A stretch of DNA of 64,000 nt from Pantoea brenneri (GTDB lineage: Bacteria; Pseudomonadota; Gammaproteobacteria; Enterobacterales; Enterobacteriaceae): NCBI GenBank assembly GCA_002095305.1, contig MIEI01000005.1, positions 38,907 through 102,906 of the forward strand, given 5' to 3'. A program made the position numbers and the translations under genes. Below, one piece after another: positions 12,085 through 21,309 of this stretch. Each line of letters starts with the position of its first letter. Position 1 is the first letter of the stretch. Under the pieces are notes generated by a model. The model had not been told where the DNA came from and did not search any database. It was given only the letters and a program-made list of their open reading frames with translations.

Positions 12085-12288
12085 AGTTGCTCCTTTCCGT
12101 TGCAGTTAACCAGTGAGATTTCACTGTGCTTAAGTCTAGCCAACAATTCACACCCTGCCTGTCGGGCTGAACGAGGGCGACGGCATGGCCATGCCCGATC
12201 CGGCAAACTTCTTGCCTGATTCTCCAATTTGCTGGCGGTTCAGGCAGTGTCACGGCACACTGAATTTTTGTCCTGATAAGGAGTCTGG

Positions 12289-13196
12289 ATGGCACATGAT
12301 GCTCTGTGTCACCGCCTGGCGCAGCAGGTTGTGACCTTAATGACCCACGGCCGCGATCGCCTCTATCCGGTCAGTAATGTTTCGCTGATTTATGCCAATC
12401 AGTATCGTCCGCGCACGCCGATGATGTATCAGCCCGGCATTGTGATCCTGTTTCAGGGCAGCAAAACCGGCTATCTCGCAGTACGGTATTCCAGTACGAC
12501 GCCAGCAAGTACCTGATGCTCACGGTGCCGCTGCCGGTTGAGTGTGAAACCTGGGCCTCGCCGGAGGTGCCGATCGCCGGTTTGTGTCTGAATGTCGATA
12601 CCGCCAGCCTGCAGGATCTGCTGATTGAGATTGGTGACGATGAACAGTTTCAGCCACAGCCGCTGACTTCCGGCATCCACTCGGCGTGGCTGACCGAACC
12701 GATGCTGTGTGCGGCGGAACGCCTGCTGGATGTGATGACGCAGCCGCGCGATGCCCGGGTACTGGGGCCGCATATTGTGCGTGAGATAATCTATTACGTG
12801 CTGACCGGCCCGATTGGTGGCGCGCTGCTGTCGCTGGTGAGTCGCCAGACCCAGTTCAGTCAGATTGCCCGTGCGCTGCGGCGTATTGAAAACCACTTCG
12901 CCGATAATCTCAGCGTCGACGCGCTGGCGGCGGAGGTGAACATGAGCGTCTCCGCGTTTCACCACAACTTTAAGGCAGTGACCCAGACTTCCCCGCTGCA
13001 ATATCTCAAACGCTACCGCCTGCATCAGGCGCGGCTGCTGATGCTGCATGATGGATTGAAAGCGAGTGCGGCGGCGGTGCGGGTTGGCTATGAAAGCCCG
13101 TCGCAGTTTTCGCGCGAGTTTAAGCGCTATTTTGGCGTCACGCCGGGCGAGGAAGTGAGTCGGGTACGTCAGACGGTGGCGGACCCTTCCGCCTGA
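12289..13196 (+). pseudogene. yqhC: AraC-family regulator YqhC, broken by a 1-base deletion
   Basis: An AraC/XylS activator of aldehyde-detoxifying reductases (yqhD-dkgA in E. coli). The first frame (from ATG 12289) covers the N-terminal AraC-binding-type domain to FQGSKTGYL; the second (to 13196) continues with [15 protein letters not shown] and the C-terminal HTH pair ([21 protein letters not shown] and [19 protein letters not shown]). Adding one G near 12478 (CTCGCAG to CTCGGCAG) joins them into a continuous ~302-aa protein. It is divergent from dkgA with 204 bases between. If the deletion is real, control of the aldehyde response is lost in this strain. Confidence 0.85.
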
Positions 13197-13227
13197 CAGG
13201 CGGCGGGTCCTCACCAGAGAGGGAACG

Positions 13228-13890
13228 TCAGGCCTGTTTCTGGCGACGTTTCTTCCAGATCACGATAATGCTGCCGAACAGGCCGAGAAACAGTAATACC
13301 ATCGGCAGCACCATCAGAATCGCCATCACCTGATCTTCATGACGCTTGATGAACGGTACCTGGCTGATGCCATAGCCAAACGCCACCACGATGCCGACCC
13401 ATAAGACGCCGCTCAGCCAGTTAAACAGCTGGAAGCGGCCATTCTGTAAGCCCGCAATGCCAGCCATGGTCGGCAGAATAGTGCGGATGAAGGCGAGAAA
13501 ACGACCCACCAGCAGCGCCATCAGGCCATGGCGGTTAAACATATTCCAGGCGCGCTGATGGTATTGCGCGGGCAGGTGCATCAGCCAGCTTTTGACCAGC
13601 CGGGTATTGCCCAGCCAGCGCCCCTGCAGATAACTCAGCCAGCAGCCGAGACTGGCGGCGGTGGTAAGGATCACCATCGTCGGAATGAAATCCATCACCC
13701 CTTTGGCGACCATGGCACCCGCCAGCAGCAGCAGACTGTCGCCCGGCAGAAAAGAGGCCGGCAACAGTCCGTTTTCCAGAAACAGCGTCAGGAACATTAC
13801 GCCGTACACCACCCACACTACATCCGGATTCGCCAGCGCGGCAAAATCCTGATGCCAGAGCGCGTGGACAATCTCGTGTAAAACACCCAT
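13228..13890 (-). CDS. yghB: DedA-family membrane protein YghB
   Basis: A 220-aa DedA/VTT-domain inner-membrane protein. In E. coli, YghB and its paralogue YqjA are needed for proton-motive-force homeostasis, cell division and drug tolerance. Features are [22 protein letters not shown] (the conserved acidic re-entrant region, shown as two adjacent blocks), [16 protein letters not shown] with the essential arginines, and several hydrophobic helices; the tail is basic (WKKRRQK). Length and position next to metC match E. coli. Confidence 0.95.
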   Translation of the reverse strand: MGVLHEIVHALWHQDFAALANPDVVWVVYGVMFLTLFLENGLLPASFLPGDSLLLLAGAMVAKGVMDFIPTMVILTTAASLGCWLSYLQGRWLGNTRLVKSWLMHLPAQYHQRAWNMFNRHGLMALLVGRFLAFIRTILPTMAGIAGLQNGRFQLFNWLSGVLWVGIVVAFGYGISQVPFIKRHEDQVMAILMVLPMVLLFLGLFGSIIVIWKKRRQKQA

Positions 13891-14096
13891 TAGCTATTCC
13901 ATCACGTCACAAGGAAAACCCGCCTGTCAGGCTGCCGCGACGGAAAAGTGCTGAACCTGCTTATTCTGCGGAAGCTCAGCGCTTCACCTTCGGCCTGCCG
14001 CCTGAACGGTCCGGGACAAATTTTAACAATAATCTTGCCGCCGCCTGGCAATCTCTGCTGGCGGCGGCCACCGCGTTTATCTTCTGTTTAGCTTAC
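13891..14096. other. yghB-metC intergenic region
   Basis: Holds the yghB promoter region and the 3' end of metC; a GCCGCC/GGCGGC-rich dyad around 14037-14071 may terminate metC. No gene is seen. Confidence 0.4.
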
Positions 14097-15287
14097 TCAG
14101 CGCGTCAGGCGCGCAAAACCCGCCTCAAGGTCGTTGAGCAGATCCTCAACATGTTCAAGGCCAATATGCAGTCGTACCAGCGTGCCCGTGAAATCGACCC
14201 CACCGGCCGGCCGAATCGCCGCCAGCTCCTCCGGCTGATTCGCCAGGATCAGCGATTCATAACCGCCCCACGAGTAGGCCATGCTGAAATGATGGAAGTG
14301 ATCGAGATATTCCGCCAGTTGCGCTGGGCTAAGTTTCTGTTTCAGGATAAAGGAGAACAGCCCGCTGCTGCCGTTGAAGTCACGCTGCCAGAAGGCGTGG
14401 CCCTTACTTTGCGCCAGCGCCGGATGGTTAACCCGTTCGACTTCAGGACGCGCCGCCAGCCACTCCGCCACCTGAAGCGCGCTCTCTTCGTGCTGACGCA
14501 GTCGGGTGCCAAGCGTGCGCAAACCCCGGCTCGCCATATAGGCGGTATCCGCATCAACCATCTGGCCCATCAGATAGGAGTTCTCACGCAGCTGATCGAT
14601 GCAGCGCGCATTGGCGACGGCGGTACCGATCATCGCGTCGCTGTGCCCAATCAGATATTTGGTGCCGGCCTGAATTGAGATATCGATTCCATGTGCCAGG
14701 GCATTAAACAGAATCCCGGCGGCCCAGGTGTTATCGATCATGATGATCGCGTCGGGTGCTTTGGCGCGAACCGCCGCAACGATGGCCGGAATATCCTGCA
14801 CTTCCATAGTGATTGAGGCGGGCGACTCCAGAAACACCACCCGGGTGTTGGGCTGAACCAGCGCACCAATTTCGCTGCCAATGCAGTGATCGAACCAGCC
14901 GATCGAGACCTGCATCTTTTGCAGAATTTTATGGCAGAAGTCCTGTGTCGGCTCATAGACCGCGCCGCTCATCAATACGTGATCGCCAGCGCTGACAAAC
15001 GCCAGAATCGCGTTAGCGACCGCAGCCGCGCCGCACGGGTAGAGCACACAGCCCGCGCCGCCTTCCAGCTCGGTCATGGCGTCCTGCAGGGCAAAGTGGG
15101 TCAGGGTGCCGCGGCGGCCATAAAACAGTTCGCCTTTTGCCCGACCGGCGGTGGCGCGTTTTTTGTCCGCAACCGTGTCAAAAACCAGCGAGGAGGCACG
15201 CTGAATCACGCTGTTTACCGAGCCCTGAGTATAACGCTTGCTGCGTCCTGCACTGACGAGTGTGGTATCAATTTTTTTGGTGGTCAT
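14097..15287 (-). CDS. metC: Cystathionine beta-lyase MetC
   Basis: A 396-aa PLP enzyme cleaving cystathionine to homocysteine, pyruvate and ammonia in methionine synthesis. The PLP lysine lies in [13 protein letters not shown]; the substrate and cofactor region includes [28 protein letters not shown] and [12 protein letters not shown]. Length equals E. coli MetC. Upstream I looked for a MetJ box and found no convincing one. In E. coli metC is next to and divergent from exbBD; here a TRAP transporter operon has been inserted between them. Confidence 0.96.
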   Translation of the reverse strand: MTTKKIDTTLVSAGRSKRYTQGSVNSVIQRASSLVFDTVADKKRATAGRAKGELFYGRRGTLTHFALQDAMTELEGGAGCVLYPCGAAAVANAILAFVSAGDHVLMSGAVYEPTQDFCHKILQKMQVSIGWFDHCIGSEIGALVQPNTRVVFLESPASITMEVQDIPAIVAAVRAKAPDAIIMIDNTWAAGILFNALAHGIDISIQAGTKYLIGHSDAMIGTAVANARCIDQLRENSYLMGQMVDADTAYMASRGLRTLGTRLRQHEESALQVAEWLAARPEVERVNHPALAQSKGHAFWQRDFNGSSGLFSFILKQKLSPAQLAEYLDHFHHFSMAYSWGGYESLILANQPEELAAIRPAGGVDFTGTLVRLHIGLEHVEDLLNDLEAGFARLTR

Positions 15288-15383
15288 GAGTCGCCTTTGC
15301 CGCTTCTGCCTAAGCCTTCACGTTATCACGAAACGGCCAGCAGGGTTGAGACTCAATGGCGATTATCAGAGTGCGTCGCAGGA

Positions 15384-15414
15384 TAAAAATCGGGCCCGCT
15401 AACGGACCCGATTT
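15384..15414 (-). terminator. Terminator of the dctPQM operon
   Basis: On the minus strand AAATCGGGTCCG-TTAG-CGGGCCCGATTT is followed by TTATCC, directly after dctM. It separates the TRAP operon from metC, which is read in the same direction. Confidence 0.8.
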
Positions 15415-15422
15415 GGTTGACG

Positions 15423-16709
15423 CTACATCACGCCCATCAGGCGCGGTAACCAGAGGGAGATGGCCGGAATATAGGTAATCAGCATCAGCACAATAAACAG
15501 CATGCCGTAAAACGGCAGCATCGCGCTGACCACCTGCTCGATTTTCTGCTTGCTGACCGCACTGGCGACAAACAGTACCGTACCAACCGGCGGGGTGATC
15601 AGGCCGATCCCGAGGTTGGTCAGCATGATCATGCCGAAGTGAACCGGATCGATGCCCAGTGTCGTCGCGACCGGCAGCAGCACCGGCGTGAGGATCAGAA
15701 TCAGCGGTGCCATATCCATCAGCGTACCGACCACCAGCAACAGAATGTTGATGCACATCAGAATCACATACTTGTTGTCCGACAGGCTGGTAAACGCTTC
15801 AGTGATCAGGGTCGGCAATTGCATAAAGGTCATCACCGCGCCAAACCCGGCGGCGAAGGCGATCAGCACCATCACGATGGTGACGGTTTTAATGGTGCGG
15901 AACAGCAGGATATGCAGCTGGTTCCATTTAAAGTCACGATAGATAAACATCGTTACGAAGAAGGCCCAGATACAGGCAATCGCCGCAGACTCCGACGCGG
16001 TGAAAATACCGGACAGAATCCCGCCCATAATGATCACCACGGTGAACAGGCCCCAGAACGCATCAAAGAAGATCTTCAGCGCCTGACGAAATGGGATCCG
16101 CTCGCCTTTCGGGTAGCCGCGTTTACGGGCAAAACCGAGGCACATTATCATCAGACAGCCACCCAGCATCAGGCCAGGTAAGATACCGGCGACAAACAGC
16201 GAAGAGATGGTGACCAGCCCGCCGGTGGCCAGCGAGTAGATTACTGAGTTATGACTGGGCGGGGTTAATACCGCCTGCACCGAACCGCTGGCGGTAACGG
16301 CGGCGGCGAAGTCACGCGGATAGCCTTTCTCTTCCATCTGCGGAATCATCACCGAGCCGATCGAGGCGGTATCGGCCACCGATGAGCCGGAAATCGCGCC
16401 GAAGAAGGTTGAGGCGACGATATTCACCAGCGACAGGCCGCCGCGGATGAAGCCGACAAAGATGTAGGCGAAATTGACCAGCCGTCGGGCGATGCCGCCT
16501 TCAGCCATGATCGCCCCGGCGAGAATGAAGAACGGAATGGTCAACAGCGAGAATTTGTTAATGCCGTTGGTAATCTGAATCACCACCGCTTCCAGCGGCA
16601 GATCGATCCACCAGGCGCCGATAAAGGCGCTCAGGCCGACCGCAAACGCCACCGGAAAACCCACCAGCAGCAACGCCAGCAAACTGCCTAATAAAATCAA
16701 TGCGTCCAT
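15423..16709 (-). CDS. dctM: TRAP transporter large permease (DctM family)
   Basis: The 12-14-helix channel subunit of a tripartite ATP-independent periplasmic transporter (428 aa), moving an organic or sugar acid inward with Na+. The start at 16709 (MDALILLGSLLALLLVGFPV) has GGAGCAG just upstream; a longer in-frame start overlapping dctQ adds an implausible hydrophilic leader. Typical features are GFPVAFAVGL, ILAGAIMAEGGIARRL, SGSSVADTASIGSVMIPQM and the TLGIDPVHFGMIMLTNLGIGLITPP segment (shown as blocks). Last gene of dctP-dctQ-dctM. Confidence 0.95.
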   Translation of the reverse strand: MDALILLGSLLALLLVGFPVAFAVGLSAFIGAWWIDLPLEAVVIQITNGINKFSLLTIPFFILAGAIMAEGGIARRLVNFAYIFVGFIRGGLSLVNIVASTFFGAISGSSVADTASIGSVMIPQMEEKGYPRDFAAAVTASGSVQAVLTPPSHNSVIYSLATGGLVTISSLFVAGILPGLMLGGCLMIMCLGFARKRGYPKGERIPFRQALKIFFDAFWGLFTVVIIMGGILSGIFTASESAAIACIWAFFVTMFIYRDFKWNQLHILLFRTIKTVTIVMVLIAFAAGFGAVMTFMQLPTLITEAFTSLSDNKYVILMCINILLLVVGTLMDMAPLILILTPVLLPVATTLGIDPVHFGMIMLTNLGIGLITPPVGTVLFVASAVSKQKIEQVVSAMLPFYGMLFIVLMLITYIPAISLWLPRLMGVM

Positions 16710-16722
16710 CTTCTGCTCCGGA

Positions 16723-17229
16723 TTAGTGGGTGCCGCCCAGCGTGACAATCGGCCGCTGGCTTTGATCGCCGGTCAGCAATCGCTCAACAACAAACAGCAG
16801 GGTAAAGAGCGCGCCAATCGGGATCGGCAGATACATCTCGCCATAGGTAACGGCGGGTAGCGAAGCCAGCGACTGCACCCACATCGCTTCACACAGGCTG
16901 TAGCTGGCCTGAAAGATTACCAGGCAGGTAATAATCATCAGCAGATCGCAGACCCGCAGCAGCAGACGCTGCAGGGCAGGTGACAGCCGATCGGTCATCA
17001 TTGAGACGCAGATATGGGTCCCGGCGCGTAAGCCGACCGGCGCGCCGATAAAGGTAAAAATGATCATGCAGATAATGGCGACCGGTTCCGGCCAGGAGAG
17101 CGCCCCGTTCATCACGTAGTGGGCAAAAATCCCAATCGGGATCACCGTTACCATGATCATCAGCGCCACGGCGGCAACCAGCATGCACAGCAGATAGAGC
17201 CCATCCATCAGACGCGTATAAGCAGCCAT
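16723..17229 (-). CDS. dctQ: TRAP transporter small permease (DctQ family)
   Basis: A 168-aa four-helix membrane subunit. The start at 17229 (MAAYTRLMDGLYLLCMLVAA) is chosen because an AGGT stretch lies upstream and the longer reading adds a non-hydrophobic leader. EPVAIICMIIFTFIGAPVGLRA with the following GTHI is the family signature that contacts DctM and the binding protein. Thirteen bases separate it from dctM. Confidence 0.93.
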   Translation of the reverse strand: MAAYTRLMDGLYLLCMLVAAVALMIMVTVIPIGIFAHYVMNGALSWPEPVAIICMIIFTFIGAPVGLRAGTHICVSMMTDRLSPALQRLLLRVCDLLMIITCLVIFQASYSLCEAMWVQSLASLPAVTYGEMYLPIPIGALFTLLFVVERLLTGDQSQRPIVTLGGTH

Positions 17230-17278
17230 AATTGATACCTGATTAAGCACGCCACACGGCAATGTGGCGCGGGAAGGG

Positions 17279-18250
17279 TTATTTCACGTCAGCGATCCGG
17301 GTCATCAGATCCTGATATTTGCCGCCAAACTGATCGCGCACCGGCTGGGTGGCTTTGACGAAATAGTCGCGGTCAGTTTGCTGGAAGGTGACGCCGCCGG
17401 CTTTCATCTTCGCGATCGACTGTTCGGTATAGGTTGCCCACAGCTGACGCTCTTCATCCTGCGCCTCTTTACCGAGTTTCTTCAGCAGTGCCTGATCGTC
17501 AGGCTTGAGACGATCCCAGGCGCGTTTCGAGAACAGAATCATCTCTGGCTGAATGAAGTGGCCGCTCAGGGTGTAGTACTTCGCGACTGGCATATAGTTA
17601 TGGGCGACAAAGGTCGGTGGGTTATTCTCGGTGCCGTCAACCACGCCGGTCTGCATGGCGCTGAACACTTCGCTGACGCCCATCGCCACCGGGTTGGCAC
17701 CCATCGCTTTCAGCGTGGCCAGGGAGATGGCGCTGTTCTGTACCCGGATCTTCATGCCTTTCAGATCTTCGGGCTTCGCCAGCGGTTTTTTGGTGATCAT
17801 GTTGCGTTCACCGGCGTCGGTCCAGCCGAGAAACACCATCCGGGCGTTGGGATCTTTATCGAATTTGTCGGCAATCTCTTTGCCGATTTCGCCATCCAGT
17901 ACTTTGTGCATATGGTCGACGTCGCGGAAAACATAGGGCAGCGTCAATACGCTGGTTTCCGGCGCAATGCTGGTGACCGGTGCCAGCGATACGCGGATCA
18001 TATCGATTGCGCCCAGCTGCACCTGCTGCAGGGTCTGATCTTCATCGCCCAACACGCCGCCGGCATAAAGCTTCATCTCCAGCCGTCCATCAGTTGCCTG
18101 CTTCAGTTTGTCGCCCATGTGTTGCAAAGCCACCACGGTGGGGTAGCCAGCCGGCTGCACTTCTGCCACTTTAATCACCTGTGCCGAGGCGGTGGCGCTC
18201 ACCATCATTGCCGCCAGGGCACATGCCAGGCGTGTTTGGGTCATTCTCAT
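17279..18250 (-). CDS. dctP: TRAP transporter substrate-binding protein (DctP family)
   Basis: A 323-aa periplasmic receptor with a signal peptide ending ATASA. The specificity arginine in the MKIRVQNS block is the residue that pairs with the substrate carboxylate in DctP proteins, so the ligand is an organic or sugar acid (uronate, keto-deoxysugar acid or C4-dicarboxylate). GVVDGTENNPPTF and the preceding SEVFSAMQTG are conserved. First gene of the operon; 49 bases to dctQ. KdgR-like and CRP-like sites upstream point to uronate or pectin-derived acids (inference). Confidence 0.92.
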   Translation of the reverse strand: MRMTQTRLACALAAMMVSATASAQVIKVAEVQPAGYPTVVALQHMGDKLKQATDGRLEMKLYAGGVLGDEDQTLQQVQLGAIDMIRVSLAPVTSIAPETSVLTLPYVFRDVDHMHKVLDGEIGKEIADKFDKDPNARMVFLGWTDAGERNMITKKPLAKPEDLKGMKIRVQNSAISLATLKAMGANPVAMGVSEVFSAMQTGVVDGTENNPPTFVAHNYMPVAKYYTLSGHFIQPEMILFSKRAWDRLKPDDQALLKKLGKEAQDEERQLWATYTEQSIAKMKAGGVTFQQTDRDYFVKATQPVRDQFGGKYQDLMTRIADVK

Positions 18251-18360
18251 TATGTTGTCTCCAGCAGAAGAAGGGCGGCGCTCAGGAATCCGGCGTGTGT
18301 AGCAAGGGGCCGCGTGCAGCCAGCATAGTGAAAACTGCCGCCGGAGAAATGCGCCGATGC

Positions 18361-18398
18361 TGATTGAATGAGATCACATTTTGAAACGTTGTTTTAAT
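18361..18398 (-). promoter_or_regulatory. Candidate overlapping CRP and KdgR operators of dctPQM
   Basis: The dyad TTTGAAACGTTGTTTTAAT (18380-18398) fits the KdgR consensus AATRAAAYRNYRTTTYATT at about 16 of 19 positions. Just beside it ATTGA-N6-TCACA (18363-18378) is a CRP-like site with one perfect half. Both lie about 120 bases before dctP. This pairing is usual for pectin and uronate genes of soft-rot relatives. Confidence 0.5.
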
Positions 18399-18496
18399 AA
18401 ATTTTCATGCAACATCACATTTTCGAAACGAACCTGCAACCTCTGGTGATATTGACGGCGTGGCAGGGCACAGCGAGTGCCAGAGTTTGTAAATAC

Positions 18497-18517
18497 TAAT
18501 GAGAACGACTATCAATT
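18497..18517 (+). promoter_or_regulatory. Fur box of exbBD
   Basis: TAATGAGAACGACTATCAATT resembles the 19-bp Fur consensus (GATAATGATAATCATTATC) and lies about 65 bases before exbB. exbBD is Fur-repressed in E. coli. Confidence 0.75.
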
Positions 18518-18581
18518 CGCCGTTATTTTGCTATTATTCGCGCTTGTCTCGCATCCCTGTAGATGAAGTTGGAGAAGCAGC

Positions 18582-19322
18582 GTGGTAGCCAGTGATTTGA
18601 TGCAAACGGACCTCTCCGTTTGGGGCATGTATCAACATGCCGATATCGTGGTAAAGGTGGTCATGATTGGCCTGTTATTGGCCTCAGTCGTGACCTGGGC
18701 GATCTTCTTTGGCAAATATGCCGAACTGAGCGCCGCTAAACGTCGCCTGAAGCGTGAGCAACTGGCGCTGGGTGAAGCCCGCAATCTGAATGACGCCGCC
18801 CGCATTGCCCGGGAGTTCACCGCACACAGTCACAGCAGCGTGCTGCTGAATGACGCGCAGAACGAACTTGAACTCTCCGCTGGCGTTGAAGACACCAACG
18901 GCATTAAAGATCGTACCAGCTTCCGCCTTGAGCGCCGCGTTGCCGCCTTTAGCCGCCATGCCGGCCGGGGCAACGGCTTCCTGGCGACCATCGGATCGGT
19001 CGCGCCGTTTATCGGTCTGTTCGGCACCGTGTGGGGCATCATGAACAGCTTCATCGGCATCGCCAAAACCCAGACCACCAATCTCGCTGTCGTTGCACCG
19101 GGTATCGCGGAAGCGCTGCTGGCAACGGCAATTGGCCTGGTGGCCGCAATTCCGGCGGTGGTGATCTATAACGTCTTTGCCCGCATGATCGCTAACTACA
19201 AAGCCTCGCTCGGTGATGTGGCGGCGCAGGTGCTGCTGTTGCAGAGCCGTGATATTGACCTGGGAAACGTCGCCACTGACGTTCCGCGTCCTGCGGCGAC
19301 CCAGAAACTGCGCTTAGGGTAA
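18582..19322 (+). CDS. exbB: TonB-complex proton channel ExbB
   Basis: A 246-aa inner-membrane protein forming the pentameric proton channel that energises TonB for siderophore and cobalamin uptake. GTG start; MQTDLSVWGMYQHADIV at the N-terminus is nearly identical to E. coli. Three helices are visible, with GLFGTVWGIMNSFIGI and LLATAIGLVAAIPAVV forming the pore. The cytosolic loop after helix 1 (KRRLKREQ) is less conserved. Six bases separate it from exbD. Confidence 0.97.
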   Translation: MVASDLMQTDLSVWGMYQHADIVVKVVMIGLLLASVVTWAIFFGKYAELSAAKRRLKREQLALGEARNLNDAARIAREFTAHSHSSVLLNDAQNELELSAGVEDTNGIKDRTSFRLERRVAAFSRHAGRGNGFLATIGSVAPFIGLFGTVWGIMNSFIGIAKTQTTNLAVVAPGIAEALLATAIGLVAAIPAVVIYNVFARMIANYKASLGDVAAQVLLLQSRDIDLGNVATDVPRPAATQKLRLG

Positions 19323-19328
19323 GCTGTT

Positions 19329-19751
19329 ATGGCCATGCGATTAAACGACGACCTGGAAACAGATGGCGAAATGCATGAGATCAACGTGACGCCGTTTATC
19401 GACGTGATGTTGGTTCTGCTGATCATCTTCATGGTGGCGGCGCCGCTGGCAACTGTCGACGTGCGCGTTAATCTGCCTGCTTCCACCAGCGCCCCGCAGC
19501 CGCGTCCGGAAAAACCGGTTTACCTGTCGATCAAGGCCGATAAACAGCTTTATGTCGGTAACGATCAGGTGACGCCGGAATCGCTGGTCAGCGTGCTGAC
19601 CGGTCAGACCGGCGGCAACAAAGAGACCACCATTTTCTTCCAGGCGGACAAGTCGGTGGATTACGAAACGCTGATGAGCGTGATGGATCAACTGCGTACC
19701 GCAGGCTATCTGAAAATTGGTCTGATGGGCATGGAAACCGTGAAGAAATAG
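19329..19751 (+). CDS. exbD: TonB-complex protein ExbD
   Basis: A 140-aa partner of ExbB with one N-terminal helix (about residues 23-43) and a periplasmic domain. The essential proton-carrying aspartate sits in NVTPFIDVMLVLLIIFMVA. Length equals E. coli ExbD (141). Second gene of exbBD, under the Fur box upstream, ending at a strong terminator. Confidence 0.97.
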   Translation: MAMRLNDDLETDGEMHEINVTPFIDVMLVLLIIFMVAAPLATVDVRVNLPASTSAPQPRPEKPVYLSIKADKQLYVGNDQVTPESLVSVLTGQTGGNKETTIFFQADKSVDYETLMSVMDQLRTAGYLKIGLMGMETVKK

Positions 19752-19772
19752 CGGGTTAACCGGCACAAAGAG

Positions 19773-19799
19773 AAGGCGGCTGATTCAGCCGCCTTTTTT
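19773..19799 (+). terminator. Terminator of exbBD
   Basis: AAGGCGGCTGA-TTCAGCCGCCTT with a following T run, 22 bases after exbD. Confidence 0.9.
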
Positions 19800-19916
19800 A
19801 TTGCCTCAGCCAGACCAGACGAAATCAGGCGAACCGGCTGTTACACCGATCGGTTATGCTGGTGAAACAGTCATGTTAATTATTTGTTACCACTCAACAC
19901 AGTTTTGTCAAGTGCA

Positions 19917-19938
19917 ATGGTGAGCCAGCTCACATTAT
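19917..19938 (+). promoter_or_regulatory. CRP-like site upstream of the MFS gene
   Basis: GGTGA-N6-TCACA (19919-19934) differs from TGTGA-N6-TCACA at one base. It lies about 50 bases before the start codon, so carbon catabolite control is likely, as for citrate uptake genes. Confidence 0.55.
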
Positions 19939-19986
19939 TGCCGCATCAGGCAGGCTAAAACGGCTAAAAACCTTCAGGAAGCCGTT

Positions 19987-21309
19987 ATGAGTCACACCCC
20001 GTCTTTACAAAAGTCGCCCAAAAGCGCGGCCAGAACCATCTTCAACGTTACCAGCGGTAACTTTCTCGAAATGTACGACTTTATGGTGTTTGGTTATTAC
20101 GCCACCGCCATTGCCAAAACCTTTTTCCCGGGCGACGACCCGTTCGCCTCACTGATGTTAACGCTAATGACCTTTGGTGCCGGCTTCCTGATGCGTCCGC
20201 TCGGGGCGATCATTCTGGGGGCGTACATTGACCATCATGGCCGCCGCAAAGGTCTGCTGCTGACGCTGGGTCTGATGGCGATCGGTACGCTGACGATTGC
20301 GCTGGTGCCTGGCTACGCCACGCTGGGCGCAGCGGCACCGATACTGATCCTGCTCGGCCGCTTACTGCAGGGCTTCTCGGCAGGCGTTGAGCTGGGCGGC
20401 GTCTCGGTCTATCTGGCGGAAGTGGCGCCAGAAGGACGCAAAGGGTTCTTTGTCAGCTGGCAATCCGGCAGTCAGCAGATTGCGGTCATTTTTGCCGCGT
20501 TGCTCGGCCTGGCGCTGAATCATCTGCTGGCGAAAGAGGCGGTCACCGAGTGGGGCTGGCGCATTCCGTTTGTGGTCGGCTGCCTGATCGTGCCGTTCCT
20601 GTTCTATATCCGCCGGATGCTGGAAGAGACCGAAGCGTTCAGCAAGCGTAAACACCATCCGCGGATGACCGAGATTATGCGTTCGGTGGCCAGTAACTGG
20701 GCGCTGGTGCTGGCGGGGATGCTGATGGTAGTCACCACCACCGTGATGTTCTACATGATCACCGCGTTTACGCCGACCTTCGGCAAAACGGTGCTGATGA
20801 TGAGTGATAAGCAGGCGTTCCTGGTGACGCTGTGCGTCGGCATCTCTAACCTGATCTGGCTGCCGCTGATGGGATCGCTGTCAGACCGCATCGGCCGTCG
20901 CCCGCTACTGATCGTCTTTACCCTGCTGATGATTGCCACCACCTGGCCGGTGCTGCACTGGCTGGTGGGATCGGCCAGCTTCGCTCACCTGCTGGAAGCG
21001 GAATTGTGGCTGTCGTTTCTCTATGCCAGCTATAACGGAGCGATGGTGGTGTATCTGGCGGAAATCATGCCCGCCGAGGTGCGCGCTGCCGGTTTCTCTA
21101 TGGCTTACAGCCTGGCGACTGCGCTGTTTGGCGGCTTTACCCCGGCGATTTCCAGCTACCTGATCCACGCCACCGGCGACAAAGCGATGCCGGGTGTCTG
21201 GCTGACCTTCGCCGCCGTCTGTGGCTTAATCGGCACGCTGCTGATTGGCCGGATGGTGAAGCAGTATCAGGCGCGCCACAGCGGTGCACCGGTCAGCGCC
21301 TCGCTCTAA
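19987..21309 (+). CDS. Citrate/tricarballylate-type proton symporter (MFS)
   Basis: A 440-aa major facilitator with 12 predicted helices, of the metabolite:H+ symporter family that includes CitA and TcuC. Family signatures are TSGNFLEMYDFMVFGYYA in helix 1, the loop 2-3 motif GAYIDHHGRRKGLL, and LSDRIGRRPLLI in the second half. The likely substrate is citrate or a similar tricarboxylate; the sequence alone does not decide. It stands alone, and its stop codon overlaps by four bases with the stop of the convergent CsuE-like gene, so there is no space for a terminator. Confidence 0.82.
   Translation: MSHTPSLQKSPKSAARTIFNVTSGNFLEMYDFMVFGYYATAIAKTFFPGDDPFASLMLTLMTFGAGFLMRPLGAIILGAYIDHHGRRKGLLLTLGLMAIGTLTIALVPGYATLGAAAPILILLGRLLQGFSAGVELGGVSVYLAEVAPEGRKGFFVSWQSGSQQIAVIFAALLGLALNHLLAKEAVTEWGWRIPFVVGCLIVPFLFYIRRMLEETEAFSKRKHHPRMTEIMRSVASNWALVLAGMLMVVTTTVMFYMITAFTPTFGKTVLMMSDKQAFLVTLCVGISNLIWLPLMGSLSDRIGRRPLLIVFTLLMIATTWPVLHWLVGSASFAHLLEAELWLSFLYASYNGAMVVYLAEIMPAEVRAAGFSMAYSLATALFGGFTPAISSYLIHATGDKAMPGVWLTFAAVCGLIGTLLIGRMVKQYQARHSGAPVSASL

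Larger units (their letters stand above)
18251..18581. other. dctP-exbB divergent control region
   Basis: No gene. It carries the KdgR/CRP-like sites for dctPQM, a second copy of an ATCACATTTT(C)GAAACG element at 18414-18430 (the first at 18373-18388), and the Fur box of exbB. Confidence 0.6.

Noticed and set aside
15288..15382. MetJ box before metC
   Set aside because: No AGACGTCT-like tandem repeat was found.
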